In this document: positions 1 to 12,742 of the stretch, in pieces | Layout of the letters: each line of letters begins with the position of its first letter | Numbering within the stretch: position 1 is the first letter of the stretch | DNA from: Lentinula raphanica | Lineage: Eukaryota > Basidiomycota > Agaricomycetes > Agaricales > Omphalotaceae | Assembly: GCA_027919835.1 (NCBI GenBank) | Contig: JANVFP010000008.1 | Location: 558,001 to 622,000, forward strand | Direction of reading: 5' to 3' | DNA: 64,000 bases | Notes under the pieces: model-generated | The model's database searches: none | The model's input: the letters and a program-made list of their open reading frames with translations, nothing else | What the model was told of the DNA's origin: nothing | Translations under genes and position numbers: made by a program

Positions 1-154
1 TATCGGATCATTTGACGGATTTTTTCTGGACCTTTCACCACTTTTAGCATGAATTTTTAGCACGAACTTTCTTTTACGGACTTGTTTCGAAGTTGATTGT
101 AGCCTAGCCCTGTAGTATAGTGAATGGACATTGATATGCAAGACTGAACCTCAA

Positions 155-2043
155 CTAGGCTGCGTCAGAATATTCCCATTTTGCTCCTCCTCCTGAAACC
201 ACATGTATGTCGGTATTCTTTAATAGGTCTACACCGACACTTCGAAGTGCCGCTACACACCACTCAGGGTATCCACGGTCTCCGAAATATCCAGAAAAGA
301 AAGATCGAAGATGATCTGGAAAGTTGCCAGCTATGATGGCGTCTCGCGCTTGACCCATCACTTGGGCTTGAAAGACGATATTATGTATGGTCAAGGCTGC
401 GAAGAAAAACGAGTGATCAGTCGGAGCAATGATTCGTAATAGAAGGACAGACCGTGTGCGGCTGTGGTTTCGTGCGTGACGATATGGTGTAGAAAAGCTC
501 GGGAAACACCCTCTCTACATGTCAAGCAAGGGCATGTTGAATCGATCGTGCTGAAATCTTTTGCATGTTTTCCCAATTCTGGGGGAGTCAGACACGACTA
601 GAGCATATGGTAGATACGACTAACTCAAATTCATCGGTCCCTTATGGGTAAGGGCAACCCCGAATCGGGCTGTTCTGGTTGGGAACACACAATCTGCCTT
701 CATGTGTGTGATCTTCAGTAATCATTATACGTACATCTGGCATGTTGACCGACCATGTCAATTCCCAATGCTACACAGACCAAAAGATCTTCAGAAAAAA
801 GTATAAGTACCGGTCACAAGACTATTGTATCAAGATTGGGCTAGCCTTCAGCAAACCCGATCCCCATAGCATACCGCGGGCCTTGTGAAAATTGCTTAGT
901 GTGGATCACCCGGGAAGCAGAGTGTAAACATACGATCTTCTGGTAATCTATCTGCACACTGCTTGATTCTAGTCAGATCAGTAAGCATTATCTCCTCATT
1001 TATGAGCGAGATCCCTACATTCTCCAGAATACATCTACGAAGACAAGGCAATGAGTTTCAATATCTGTGGGAAGGCTCGAGTTCGAACACCTTTTTCTTC
1101 CCCTCCTGACAATCCTCCGATCGCGTAGCCTGCTACTTGATCTCTGCGCTCAAGCATGCCATCTAGGCATCTGTCACGGAGACTTGAATCTAAACCTCCT
1201 TGTACGATTGCAAACAAGTTTTGCATGTGCTCCTTCTCAGAGGATCTGTGTTGTTGTATGCAACGATCTAACCTGAAGCAAGAGTTAGATGAACATGTAA
1301 ATTTCAAGGCGTTTCGGGGAACCATCTAATTGACCGCTCCATCGCTTCCTCCACACGTGGGCCTTGGAGAAGACTGGGTACTGGGAAGTGACATTAGAGG
1401 ACGATCTGTCAGCAGACGATATATACACTTACCCACATCGTCAAGCTGCATGATGATATCTGCACCGATAGCATGCTGTATGGATATACTCTCCTCAGGC
1501 TGAGCACTCGTGGTCAACTACATTCCACCTGTAAGTGAATCATATACTGACTGTTAATATTGTGGACTCTCCGGTGAAAGGGCTATAAAATAACGCTCCT
1601 TCTTCCGTGATAGTAGTAAACTTGCTCAAAGAAACAAGTTGAAAACCTCCACTGTCCTAGTACAGCGCAGGGGATGGGGATACGAACGAGTTCAGATTTT
1701 GCTACACATACAGTGAGCATATTGTGTTTCCAGCCTTCGAATAGATGAGCCCCGCCGGCAGCATTGAGGATATCAGTTCCAGGGCGTAGATTGAGATGAT
1801 AAGTGTTGTTGAGAATGAGGGTTATTCCTAGGGATTCTACTTGTTCAGGGGTCAGACCCTTTATTGCAGCTTGGGTTGCTACCGGCATGAACGTTGGAAG
1901 GGCGGTTTCTCCATCTGAAGTTGATCGCGTTGTATTCATAGATGGTCAAAGGCAGAGTTGATTTATTGCTCACGAGCCAGCTTCATGCGAGAAACACGAG
2001 CACGAGTAGTAGAGCATCTGTGAGTTACTTCAAACTCCATCAT
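155..2043 (-). CDS. QTRT1: Queuine tRNA-ribosyltransferase catalytic subunit 1 (TGT)
   Basis: Exchanges guanine-34 for queuine in the anticodon of tRNA(Asp/Asn/His/Tyr); in eukaryotes it works as a heterodimer with QTRT2. The family pattern is clear in order: [14 protein letters not shown] at the N-terminus, [77 protein letters not shown] and the zinc site CPCLTC followed by the HHIVTHE region. The start was set at 2043, not at the later in-frame ATG at 1939, because an intron at 1915-1973 joins MKLA to HGETALP exactly as in the family and leaves an MMEFEV start. The intron at 789-845 begins with GC. It is divergent from the TM9 gene, 134 bp away. Identity is firm; some exon edges are inferred. 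Length after splicing is about 400 residues, usual for the family. Confidence 0.93.
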
Positions 2044-2177
2044 GTAAAAGGGCAGGGAAGATAAAGACCTCAGAAATTTTATGGGCGCTTGTCGCTTAAT
2101 AGCTAGCGGGCCGGCTTTCCGGATCAGGAAATCATTCTTCGACGGAGACGCGCTGTGCTGCTATTCCTTTCGTCGTC

Positions 2178-5100
2178 ATGAAGACTATACCCTTAGCCAT
2201 CTTGGCTTTGTCTTTCGGCCTCTCCTCTCATGCATTCTACCTACCTGGTGCTGCACCTAGAAACTATGCTAAAGGAGAGCAAGTAGACCTCTTCGTCAAC
2301 GCCCTAACTCCTATGATTTCTGGGAAGGACGACGCAAAACTGGTACGCTCCTACCTCTTTCTCGTAAAACCGCCAATATGAATGCTGATGTACCTCTAGA
2401 AATCACTCATCAATTGTGAGAGGATGTTTCATATGCTTCGAGTCAAAACTTCACTAGTTATCAGATGACTACTATAACCCCAAATTCCATTTCTGCGAGC
2501 CAGAGGGCGGGCCAGTTAAACAATCCGAGAGTCTCGGTGGAATCCTCTTTGGAGACCGTATCTTTACCTCGCCATTTGATGTAGGAACTACTCTTGCTCA
2601 TAAGTCTCTACTGAACGCGTGTCATAGATCAAAATGCTGGAGAGCAACCAGACATGCCAAACTCTATGCAAAACCACGGTTGATGGAGAGAGTGCTAAAT
2701 TCATCAATGACAGGATTCGAGGTGCGTGGATGGGTCTCAATCCTGTATTCCACAACGCTGAAACTAGTACTCTGGAATTTTGTAGAAGACTACGCATTGA
2801 ACTGGCTCATAGATGGACTACCTGCGGCCGAAATGAAAATCGACTTGAGGACAGGAGAAATATTCTTTGACATCGGTTTCAATCTCGGAAACGATGATGA
2901 ACCCTTTGAAGAGATGCCGGCACTCAACAATCACTACGAGATAGTATTGAGGTACGCCACGCGCCTGGTCTGAATTATGCCCTATCCCGACTGAAGACTC
3001 TCGTAGATATCATGAGTATGCTCCCGGTGACTACCGCATTGTCGGTGTTCTTGTGTGGCCCTTCAGTATTGGAGGAGATCAAGAAGGCACAGCAACTTGT
3101 GATACTGAGAATATCAGCCCGCTTGTTTTGAGCGAAACACAATCCCAGACTGTACGTTATACTTATCGTGTCACCTGGAAAGTATCGTCAACACCCTGGG
3201 CGACACGATGGGATAACTACCTCAAAATAGCTGATCCTAGGATACACTGGTAGGTACATCGTTTTCCTTACTTGCAGATACCAATCGGTTTCCAGGTTCA
3301 GCCTTGTTAATTCCATCGTCATCGTAGTATTCCTCCTTGTGATGGTGTCTATGATTCTTTATCGCAGTGTTTCACGAGATGTACGTTACACGTTTCTCAT
3401 GCATTTCCACTAACAAAATCTTCTCTAGATTTCCAGGTATAATGCCAGCGATATGAGCGTGAGTTATTTCTTGAATTATACTAGTGAACATCGAGCTATA
3501 GCATCGAAAATAGGAAGATGTCCAGGAAGACTGGGGCTGGAAACTTGTTCATGGCGAAGTATTCCGTCAACCTTCGCACCCCCTACTTCTGAGCATAATG
3601 TCTGGAAATGGCGCACAACTCTGTTCGATGGTTGGGGTCACGTTAGGTTCGACCAGAGCAACTGTGAGACTCTCTACTCGAGCTAACGCAAAACACAGTC
3701 TTTGCGCTATTGGGATTCCTTTCCCCTTCAAACCGTGGCTCTCTAGCCACAGTGATGATGGTCTGCTTTTCGTTCTTCGGATGGTGTGTGTGTTTCATAC
3801 TCTCATGCGGTAGTAGACTCAAACCTGCGCTTGGCAGTGTCGGTGGATACGTGTCGAGTCGAGTTTACAGCTCGCTCGGCGGATCCGACAAACGCAAAAA
3901 TGCATTCCTCACGGCCACCGCGCTGCCAACGTATGTGTTCATTCTCTGGTCGAAAATGCCTCATAACATACATGTCGAGCAGTATTGTCTTTATGGTGGT
4001 CTTTTTGCTGAATTTTTTCCTTCTCATTGCCAACTCCTCGGGAGCGGTTCCATTCGGTGGGTACTTGCTTCAATATCATACTCCTTGATTGACATTGATT
4101 CTACATACACTGGATGTCATTTACATCAGGTACATTGCTCGTAATTGCTCTTCTTTGGTTTGGTATATCGGCCCCATTATCTGCTGTTGGTTCCTACTAT
4201 GGAACAAAGCATGGTGTAAGTTTCATCATCAGCGCCTCATGAAATCGGTCCTAAATTCTACTTCACAGGCTATACACCATCCTGTGTAGGACAAACTCAC
4301 TCTCTAGTGAACGTTCTATTGATGTCAACGTTATTAGGCGAGTGAATCCTATCCCCCGACAAATTCCCCCGGGTCCCAAATATCTTCGTCCTTGGGTACG
4401 ATCTCCTTTACCTTTGACATACGACATATTAAAAGCGCGCTTCAGTCAGCAGCCTTATTGAGCGGAATACTTCCTTTCGGTGGGTCACTTGGATTTTTCT
4501 TTCTCATATGAACATTTTCAACGTCTATTCAGGCGCCGCGTTTGTCGAACTGTATTTCGTCATGTCATCGCTTTTCGCCTCGAAGGCGTATTACGCGTTT
4601 GGTTTTGTGGCTCTGACAGGTAAGTCTTGCATCAATCACTGTTTTCTTTGAATATCTTACGATCTATCACCAAGCTGGTGTGATGGGCATCACGGTTGCA
4701 ACTGTTAGTATCCTCTTCACGTATTTCATGCTGTGTGCCGAGGAGTACCGGTAAGCATCAAGTCTTCTGGGACTGAACACATCTTCATGCACCTGTTAGG
4801 TGGCACTGGCGCTCGTTTTTGGTTGGCGGGGGCAACGCCTTCTGGGTATTAGCCTATGGGCTGTTTTACTGGGCGTCACGATTGTCGCTAGACTCGTTCT
4901 CAAGTGTTGCCCTGTACATGGTGAGCAGCCGGCTTTTGGATAACATGGAGTTGTTCATAAAGTCGGCTTTACTTAGGGTTATCTACTACTACTGGCTCTC
5001 CTAGACTTCCTGGTAACAGGTTCGTATCTAATCCCTTCGACACATATCATTCCCTCTGATTGACTTTCATCCTCGGTACAGGTACAATTGGCTTCCTAGG

Positions 5101-5202
5101 TATGTCTACTATCAATCCATGTCCTACCAACATCTCTTATCTTTCATTCCAGCCTCATACTGGGCAGTGCGCAAGCTGTATAGTGCAATTCGGATTGATT
5201 AG
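2178..5202 (+). CDS. Transmembrane 9 superfamily protein (nonaspanin, EMP70-like)
   Basis: Nine-pass endosome/Golgi membrane protein. It starts with a signal peptide (MKTIPLAILALSFGLSSHA), followed by the family luminal opening FYLPGAAPRNYAKGEQVDL. Then come the luminal domain (KFHFCEPEGG, GDYRIVGVLVWP), the conserved DPRIHWFS junction into the first membrane helix, and a long string of hydrophobic segments including NPIPRQIPPGPKY and LPFGAAFVELYFVMSS. The C-terminus reads KLYSAIRID, a K/R-x-D type tail known in this family for COPI/Golgi retention. Roughly fifteen short introns were followed by frame. The 3' end faces the tyrosyl-tRNA synthetase gene at 63 bp. Which paralogue (TM9SF2/4 or other) cannot be decided from the sequence alone. 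Confidence 0.93.
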
Positions 5203-5265
5203 CCATGTACTTAGTATGTTTGTATGGATACCCCATTACTGGGAGCATTATCGTAAAAAGGGATA

Positions 5266-7051
5266 CTAATTTCCAGTAGTTGCAAGTAGTATAACTTTGT
5301 CCTTCCCAGCTCTGACCATCACGGCGCAGCCATCTAGTAGATCACTCTTCTCTAAGGTAAAACGTACGTCTGGGACTACGTGGTCGTTGAAATAAAGTCC
5401 TTTCGATTGGATAAGTTGTCGAGCGTTAGCTACATGAAGGATGAGAAGCTTGATAGGAAAAACCCAATTGAGTGCTTACAACTAGATGAAACGAGGCCAT
5501 ATTTTGAAGCCAGTTTGGCCACGGGTACAGAGGTCAACTCAGCTTTTTCACACAGCGACATCCTAGGATCACCTGTGAAGGCTTCGATGAGAGACTTCGC
5601 ATTCAAAGTATGTTCCTTTGAACCAGGATGTCTGAAGACAGCTTTAGTCATCGTTTCGGCACGTTGTACACCTTGAGCTGAGAAGAGGATCAACGCTTCG
5701 GTTGCAGTGTGTACCATTTGGGACATACCTCCATGGATCATTTCAGTCACTTCACTTGCCAATCGCCTTTGTGCGGTTCTTTTATCAGGTTCTGACTAAA
5801 TCGAATTAGCTGAGGATGCTTTTCATCGAAACACCAAGGATTCACTACTCTTACATTATGAGCGTCCATCACGTTTTCTATCTCTGAAAGAGGCAAGAAC
5901 GTGAAAAGCTTCAAATATCTTTCCACCTCCGAGTCTTGGACTTTGAGGAAGTACTGAAGAGCAAGTCAGACTGGAAACAGAAGTGATATTTGAAGAAATA
6001 TACTTGGTAAAAATCAAAGACACTAGTCAACTGGGAATTTAACCAGATAGCATTCCCTGCACTCTTTCCGAACTTCTCGCCCGAGGGAGTTGTCAGTAAA
6101 GGTGTGGTAATACCGAAAGCTTTCCGATCCTCCGAAGATTTTGATAAATTCAAGCGGTTGATGAACTCGAGCCCAGCCACGATGTTTCCCCATTGATCTG
6201 AACCCCCAATCTGAACAGTACAGCCAAAGGTACTATGAAGGTGATAGAAATCATATGCCTGGAGTAGTTGGTACGTGAATTCTGTGAAGGAGATGCCTGT
6301 ACTAGACTCGAGACGTGTCTTTACGCTGAGGTATCAAGTGAGCACGTCTGCTATTCCTTGAAATGCCGAACGCACCTCTCTTTGCTCAACATGGCGTTTA
6401 CCCTAGCATGGACACCAACCTCGCGAAGGAATTCGAGCATTGTGAAGTTCTTGTGCCATTCCAAATTACTTTTTACTTCAGGATCGGACGCAATATCTGA
6501 GACAGAGGGAAGACGGCTCTTTCTTTTTGCATGCGAAAGTCCATGACGAAAGAACGTATTGATACTCTCAGTCAATGCTTGGACATTTTGTTCAACCTGT
6601 GCGACATTCACGGGCATCCGTTCTGTCTTCCTGCCAGAAGGATCTCCTACGAGACCTGTAGCACCGCCTATCTGTACGGGGAGTTTGCTTCAATGATAAA
6701 ATGAGCGTAGATTCGGCGCGCCTCACGAGTGGGATGATGGTGTGTCCGTGCAGTTGAAAATGTAATAGACACATCAAGGGAACGAGATTTCCTACGTGCA
6801 GCGACGATGCCGAGGGGTCAACACCGCAATATATGACTTGTCGGGAACGCAAGGCATTTTCTAACTCTGTGGGACTATATTTCCGTGAACGAACGTGGTC
6901 AATATCCTTCACAAACACTGTACCTCGTCACTTGCTGTATAAAACCACGAGCAGATAGAGCATGGAGAATGTTACTGAAGGACCTTATTGAGGGAACATG
7001 GCGATTTGAACGCACTGCCCGTTGAAGATGACGGGAAAACTGAAAGAGCAT
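5266..7051 (-). CDS. MSY1: Mitochondrial tyrosyl-tRNA synthetase
   Basis: Class I aminoacyl-tRNA synthetase charging mitochondrial tRNA(Tyr). Visible motifs are [19 protein letters not shown] (the HIGH-type site is HVGN), [21 protein letters not shown], and [14 protein letters not shown] (the KMSKS-type site is KFGKS). A C-terminal S4-like stretch ends in VILLATTGN. The start at 7051 gives a basic, serine-rich leader ([18 protein letters not shown]) typical of a mitochondrial presequence. It then runs ARGFIQQVT, and a 49-nt GTACAG...TATAG intron joins this to [13 protein letters not shown]. Reading without that intron would end the frame. It is divergent from TOP1 with 138 bp between starts. 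The bacterial-type architecture (no EMAP domain) also indicates the organellar enzyme. Confidence 0.93.
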
Positions 7052-7189
7052 GTCCAAACATCACATGATATCAATGAGTCCGAAATCATAAAAATCGCAC
7101 AAGTCAACTTTGACTTGTCATTCTGCGCTCTTCCAACTCCCATTCTTCCCTTCCTTTATCTTTTTTCTCTCAAGTTCTTCTTCTAACTT

Positions 7190-10100
7190 ATGACCACAAA
7201 TACTGGATCGCTCTCAGAAGACGACAGCATGATGGGCAACGGCGCTGGCACCAACGGCCACGCCAATGGCGTTTCCCACTCATCCTTGAGCGAGGATGAG
7301 GATATGCCCTTGGTGGGATATTTCTCATGTACTTACAGTCAAATTGATCGGCTCATTTCTTGCATAGTCGCAAACAGTTCCACCAAGAAGGAACTTGAAG
7401 CGCAAGAAATCCAGTTACGTCGACTCTTCTGGCGAGGATGATATTCCTCTCGCGTCGTCGCCGGCCAAACAGTCCACCTCAGCTGCCATCTCGATGCCAG
7501 GTGCTGCTGCGGCCACGACAGTCTCTTCCTCGAAAGTTTCCAAACCGAAACGGTCTAGTATGAAGAAAGAGGAGTCTGATGACGATGACTACCTGAAGAA
7601 GCCAGCGAAGAAGAAGCCCGCCCGGAAAAAGGTTAAAAAGGCAGAGTCTTCAGACGAGGATGTACCGATTGCCGCTGCTAAACCTTCCGCCCGTAAGCGT
7701 AAGGTTAAACAAGAAAGCGACACGGAGTCCCCTGACGAAGACAAACCTATCGTTACTAAGGACTTAGCTAAGAAAGCGCCTGTCAAGAAGGCAAAGAAGG
7801 AAGAGGATGCCGAGCGCCCTATACCCAAAGCAAATGGGAAAGCAAAGGCGAAGGAGAAGGAGAAAGATGATGGTGAAGAAGATGGCAAAGGGAAAGGCAA
7901 GAAGAAAAAGAAGAAGGAAGAGGAGCTGGAAGAGGTATACAGATGGTGGGATGCAGATCCCAATGGTGATGGCACTGTCAAATGGCAGACCCTGGAGCAC
8001 AACGGTGTTATATTCCCTCCACCGTACGAGCCGCTTCCAAGCCATGTCAAGATGAAATACAACGGTGAGTTGGATGACAACGTTCACCCTCGCACTTTGT
8101 CTGATACATTGTCTACATAGGGAAAGAAGTTTCTCTTCCCCCAGAATCTGAAGAGGTTGCAGGCTTCTACGCTGCGTTGATCGAGTCTGATCATGCTAAA
8201 GACGCCGTGTTCAACAAAAACTTTTTCAATGATTGGAAAACCGTTTTGAAAAAGCATCCTCCTGTACGTTCACGAAGAATTCAGTTGAGATATCATCTGA
8301 AAGTGCTTCTCGTTGCAGTTGGACGGCACCAAAATCAACACTTTCGAGAAGTGTGATTTCCGTCCCATGTTCGACTACTTCGAGTCTGAAAAAGCCAAGA
8401 AAAAGGCGTTGAGCGCCGCTGAAAAGAAGGAGCTCAAGAAAGCTAAAGATGACTTGGAGCTGAAATACACAACTTGTCTCCTTGACGGACGCAAGGAGAA
8501 GGTCGGCAACTTCAGAGTTGAACCTCCAGGACTATTCAGGGGACGCGGTGAACATCCGAAGAAAGGTTCCCTCAAAGTAATGGTCTTTTCTCTGCTCTAT
8601 TTTCATTTCCTCACAATTCGTCCATAGCTTCGTGTCCGACCTGAAGATATCACGCTCAACATTGGTAAAGAAGCTCCGATCCCCATCCCAAACATGCCGG
8701 GTAAATGGAAATCAATCCAACATGACAATACCGTTACTTGGTTAGCGACTTGGACCGAAAATATCAACCAAAGCCATAAGTATGTGTTCTTGGCGGCGGG
8801 TAGCTCCCTCAAAGGCCAAAGTGATATGATGAAATTTGAGAAGGCCAGAGAACTCAAGGTGACCGAATGTGCATGTCCATGCGTTATCCAGGTCCTGACA
8901 GGTTGCTCTCGTATCTCTAGAACCATGTTGACCGTATACGAGCCAACTACTCAGGCGATCTACGGTCCAAGGTCATGGCGGAGCGACAGCGGGCAACTGC
9001 AATGTACTTCATTGACAAGCTTGCTCTTCGTGCCGGAAACGAAAAGGGCGAAGACGAAGCTGACACCGTCGGTTGTTGTTCACTCCGATGTGAACACGTT
9101 ACTCTCGAGCTGCCGAACTTCATCATCTTCGATTTTCTGGGTAAAGACTCGATCCGTTACTACAATCGAGTCGCTGTGGAACCTCAGATATTCAAGAACG
9201 TCCGAATCTTCAAGGACAACAAAGAGGACGACGATAGCTTGTTTGACCGTGTGACCGTATGTTCAACTTTCCACTCAATGCGGATTTCTCTAATGTAACG
9301 TGCATAGACGGCCTCCTTGAACAAGCACTTGAACGCGGAAATGAAAGGCCTCACTGCCAAGGTTTTCCGTACCTACAATGCGTCAGCAACATTCCAACGC
9401 TTGCTAGACGAAAACGATCTTGAGGGTGCTACATTACAGGAGAAACTGAACGCGTATAACAAGGCTAATCGGCTTGTCGCTATCCTCTGTAACCATCAGC
9501 GTAGCGTACCCAAAACTCATGATCAGTCAATGGAGAAGATGCGTCAGAAGGTAATCAGAGTTCAATTCTGGATTCCAGTTCACTCATATCTCTGGCAGTA
9601 CAAAGGGCTGAAGTACGACCGTATGAAACTTCGGCATGGTTTGTTCGGCATGGATGAAAAGTACAAAGAAATAGAGAGATATCAGGAAGACGAGTCAGAT
9701 CTAGACGAAGACTGGATTGTAGAGTACGAGGAGCAGCTGAAATTGAAGGAGATTGAGAAGGCCGAGAAGAAATTCGCAAAGGAAAACGAGAAAGCGGCAG
9801 AGGACAACATCAAACCGCAACCGGACTCTGTGCTCGAGGCTCGTATACGACACATTGAAGAGGATTTCAAACGGCTTGCCAAAGAGCGAGGTAAAGACGC
9901 TGTGGCTGTCAAGGGTAACAAGACACCCGAGAAACTCATGGAAAGCATTGACAAGCTTACTGAGAGGATCAAGAGCTTCAAGCTACAGATGGTCGATCGT
10001 GACGAAGGCAAGGAAGTTGCCCTAGGAACGAGGTGCGCCGATTTGTCTTTGAGAAGGCTCAAACTCTGAATGATATCTTGCAGTAAAATCAACTACCTAG

Positions 10101-10338
10101 ACCCTCGGTATGTCCGTCCGTCATCATGGCGCTGGAAACATGGCTGATTGTTGGATTTGCTCAGCATCACGGCTTCCTGGTGTAAGATACATGATGTACC
10201 GATCGAAAGGCTGTTCAGCAAGACGCTACAGGTCAAATGTGCGTATATGAATTATCTATCTCTGTTGGAATACACTTGGTAACATGAGTCTTTCTAGTCC
10301 CTTGGGCTATGGAGGTGGATACCGAATGGAAGTTCTGA
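7190..10338 (+). CDS. TOP1: DNA topoisomerase I (type IB, eukaryotic)
   Basis: Nuclear type IB enzyme that relaxes supercoils through a 3'-phosphotyrosine intermediate. The N-terminal third (about 7400-7930) is the usual disordered region, with alternating acidic/serine clusters and lysine runs. The core begins at [17 protein letters not shown] and includes [52 protein letters not shown] and [13 protein letters not shown] long coiled linker around 9650-10000 is rich in K/E. The catalytic tyrosine lies in SKINYLDPR, codon 10094-10096, after a short intron. The protein ends EVDTEWKF at 10338. About eight introns. Length is slightly above yeast and human because of the longer charged N-terminus. 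Confidence 0.96.
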
Positions 10339-10577
10339 GTTCGCTACAACTTCGAACGTTATTCGGGGAAAGGACATTACTGCATTAACTATTCGTCTAC
10401 TACTGCATTTGTTAGTTATATTTAATAGAAGCAAGGAATATCAGCTGTACTTACTGGTTTTGTAACATCGTAAGTTCATGAAGGCCACTGGGCGCTAATT
10501 CATCTCGGCATAGTTCATTCTTCACTTTCTATTCACATTCAGTGTGATACAGCTCAATAGCTCCCCTCATCATCGTC

Positions 10578-11053
10578 ATGACTGCTCAAAGTCGTTTTGC
10601 TTCTCAGTCCATGTTTGCTGCTCTCAATGTAGAGTCCAGCGGAGAAGAAAGCGAAGAGGAAGTCTCTGAACCTGAAACGAAGTTTAGTGCTACAACTTCA
10701 AGGTCTGGTCGTCTCCTCATTCCTCATTCTGGTCCAAATAAAACTATCTACTGTATAGTACTACGACAGAACCACCGGTGCCTCCAATCCAAATGACGAA
10801 AACTGCCAGGAAGAAAGCAGCCAAGGCAGCCCGTCAAGAAAAACTAATGCGAAGAGCAGAGAGCAAACCTAATGGCAAAGCTGTCGTGGAAGAATTGAAT
10901 CCTTCAAAAACAGGTGCTGAAGCTCCCGAGGAACCGTCGGACGATGTAAAAGATTCCGAGCCAGAGCTTGACGTGCAGCCAGCTCCGCAAGTTCCAAACC
11001 ATGTTGCCGTACCCCCCCTCCCGAAGATGTGTCTCCTTCGAACAACCATATAG
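10578..11053 (+). CDS. Charged low-complexity reading frame, separate small gene or 5' exons of CDS1
   Basis: Not recognised. The ATG at 10578 opens MTAQSRFASQSMFAALNVES and an acidic serine tract. A 57-nt GT...TATAG intron leads into a lysine/alanine block (TARKKAAKAARQEKLMRRAE) and a Pro/Glu-rich tail. The continuation is unclear: this frame stops at 11053, while a second frame stays open from a run of seven C near 11015 to about 11127. The CDP-DAG synthase frame is open across the same bases. No room remains for a terminator and promoter before CDS1, so these may be 5' exons of that gene. A 53-nt GT...GAG segment ending just before 11121 would join the second frame to the synthase frame. 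Confidence 0.4.
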
Positions 11054-12673
11054 AGCTTTCACAACCTGTGCGGATGCCAGCACTCTCAGCACCAAAGCCA
11101 GCACCAGAACCGAAAAAGAGCCAGTAGTACCGAACTCAGACCTAAATATCGCGTCTACACCTCTCCCACCACCAGCACACGCTCCTCCGCCAGACGCGGA
11201 GACCGTCAAGAAGAGACAAAACATATTAACGCGTACGTTATGGACGTTCATCATGATTGGAGGCTTTATTGGTGCGTGATGCTATCTCATCCTACAGTGC
11301 TCTGCATCTGAGGCGCCATGATTCCAAGGTCTCCTACTCATGGGTCATGGGTACATGATTCTGCTTGTCATGTTATGTCAGACGCTCGTTTATCGCGAAG
11401 TGACCGCGCTCTTCACGCTGGCGCAGTCTGATAAACGGGACGAACTCAAGGGCAAGGACCCTTGGAGTAAAACGCTGAATTGGTACTTCTTTGCGGTTAC
11501 AAACTATTTCTTGTATGGAGAGAGTATCATCTATTACTTCAAAGTGCGTGCAATCTCTTGTTTTTCGTTTTTGACCCCCCACTCATCTCGCTCTTCCCAG
11601 CACGTTGTCTTTTCTGAAGCTCAACTTCTTCCGTTCGCGACCAATCATAGACTGATCAGTTTTGCGCTATATACTATTGGTCTCATGGGCTTCGTGCTAT
11701 CTCTGAAGAAAGGTTACTTGAAACAGCAGTTTGGTCTGTTCTGTTGGGTCCACATGAGCTTGTTACTAATCGTTGTATCGAGGTAAGTCTTCCATCTGTC
11801 ACGGAGATGTGGCACGCTCATACAAGATCCCTAGTCATTTCATTGTGAACAACATCCTTGAAGGCTTGATCTGGTTCTGGGTGCCAGCCTCTCTCGTCAT
11901 TTGCAATGACGTCTTCGCATATGTTTGGGGAATGTCCATTGGGCGAACGCCACTCATCCAGTTGTCTCCGAAGAAAACTGTCGAAGGATTCGTCGGTGCT
12001 TTCGTTAGCACCGTTCTCTTCAGCTTGCTCTGGGGATCTTATTTCATGCGTTTCAATTACATGATATGTCCCGTTCACGACCTCGGTGTCAGCGCATGGA
12101 GCAATGTGCAATGTGTACCCAACCCAGTGTTCGTTTGGAAGGACTGGCAGATTCCAACGCCACTTGCCGCCGTCCTTTCTACCGTAGTATGTTCTCTTTA
12201 TGGCTATCTTGACTTGAATGCTAATGATGTTTCTGTTTGAAAAGATCCGAACCCAAATCACTTCGATCTCTTACGTGCCGTACCATATACACTTGCTATC
12301 AATGTCCTTTTTCGCGTCTCTCGTCGCGCCGTTCGGCGGTTTCTTCGCATCCGGTTTCAAAAGGGCCTTCAATATTAAAGACTTTGGGCATAGTATACCT
12401 GGACACGGTGGTATGACGGATCGCATGGATTGCCAGTACGCTTGGAGCTTCGATGAATGATTCTTCTGAAAGCTTACCGTGTTCTTTACCCACAGGTTCT
12501 TGATGGGGGTATTCACCTACGTCTACTACAGCAGTCTTATTCGCCAGCACAACGTCACAGTCGGCTCCATCTTACAGAAAATCGTCAGCGGTTTGAGCGT
12601 TGATGAACAGCTGGAACTCATCATGGATTTGAAAAAGTATCTTGAAGGAATGGGGGTACAAGTACCTTGCTAA
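11001..12673 (+). CDS. CDS1: Phosphatidate cytidylyltransferase (CDP-diacylglycerol synthase)
   Basis: Makes CDP-diacylglycerol from CTP and phosphatidic acid in the ER; this is the branch point to phosphatidylinositol, cardiolipin and phosphatidylserine. The conserved part starts at [20 protein letters not shown] and continues through [45 protein letters not shown] and SPKKTVEGF. It ends in the family signature [20 protein letters not shown] followed by GMTDRMD, which carries the metal-binding aspartates. Multiple hydrophobic helices fit the multi-pass enzyme. About six introns. The start is uncertain: 11001 is an in-frame ATG in the continuous frame, but the upstream charged reading frame from 10578 may be part of the same gene. 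The C-terminus ([10 protein letters not shown]) is well defined. Confidence 0.88.
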
Positions 12674-12742
12674 TGACTCACGTTACTCAAAATATGGCTG
12701 TTCTGATTTACATTATGAACGTAGTATGCTTGAATGAGATAA

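Noticed and set aside
7589..8080. Long minus-strand open frame, serine/phenylalanine-rich
   Set aside because: It is the antisense of the lysine- and acid-rich N-terminal region of TOP1; the codon bias of that region keeps the opposite strand open.
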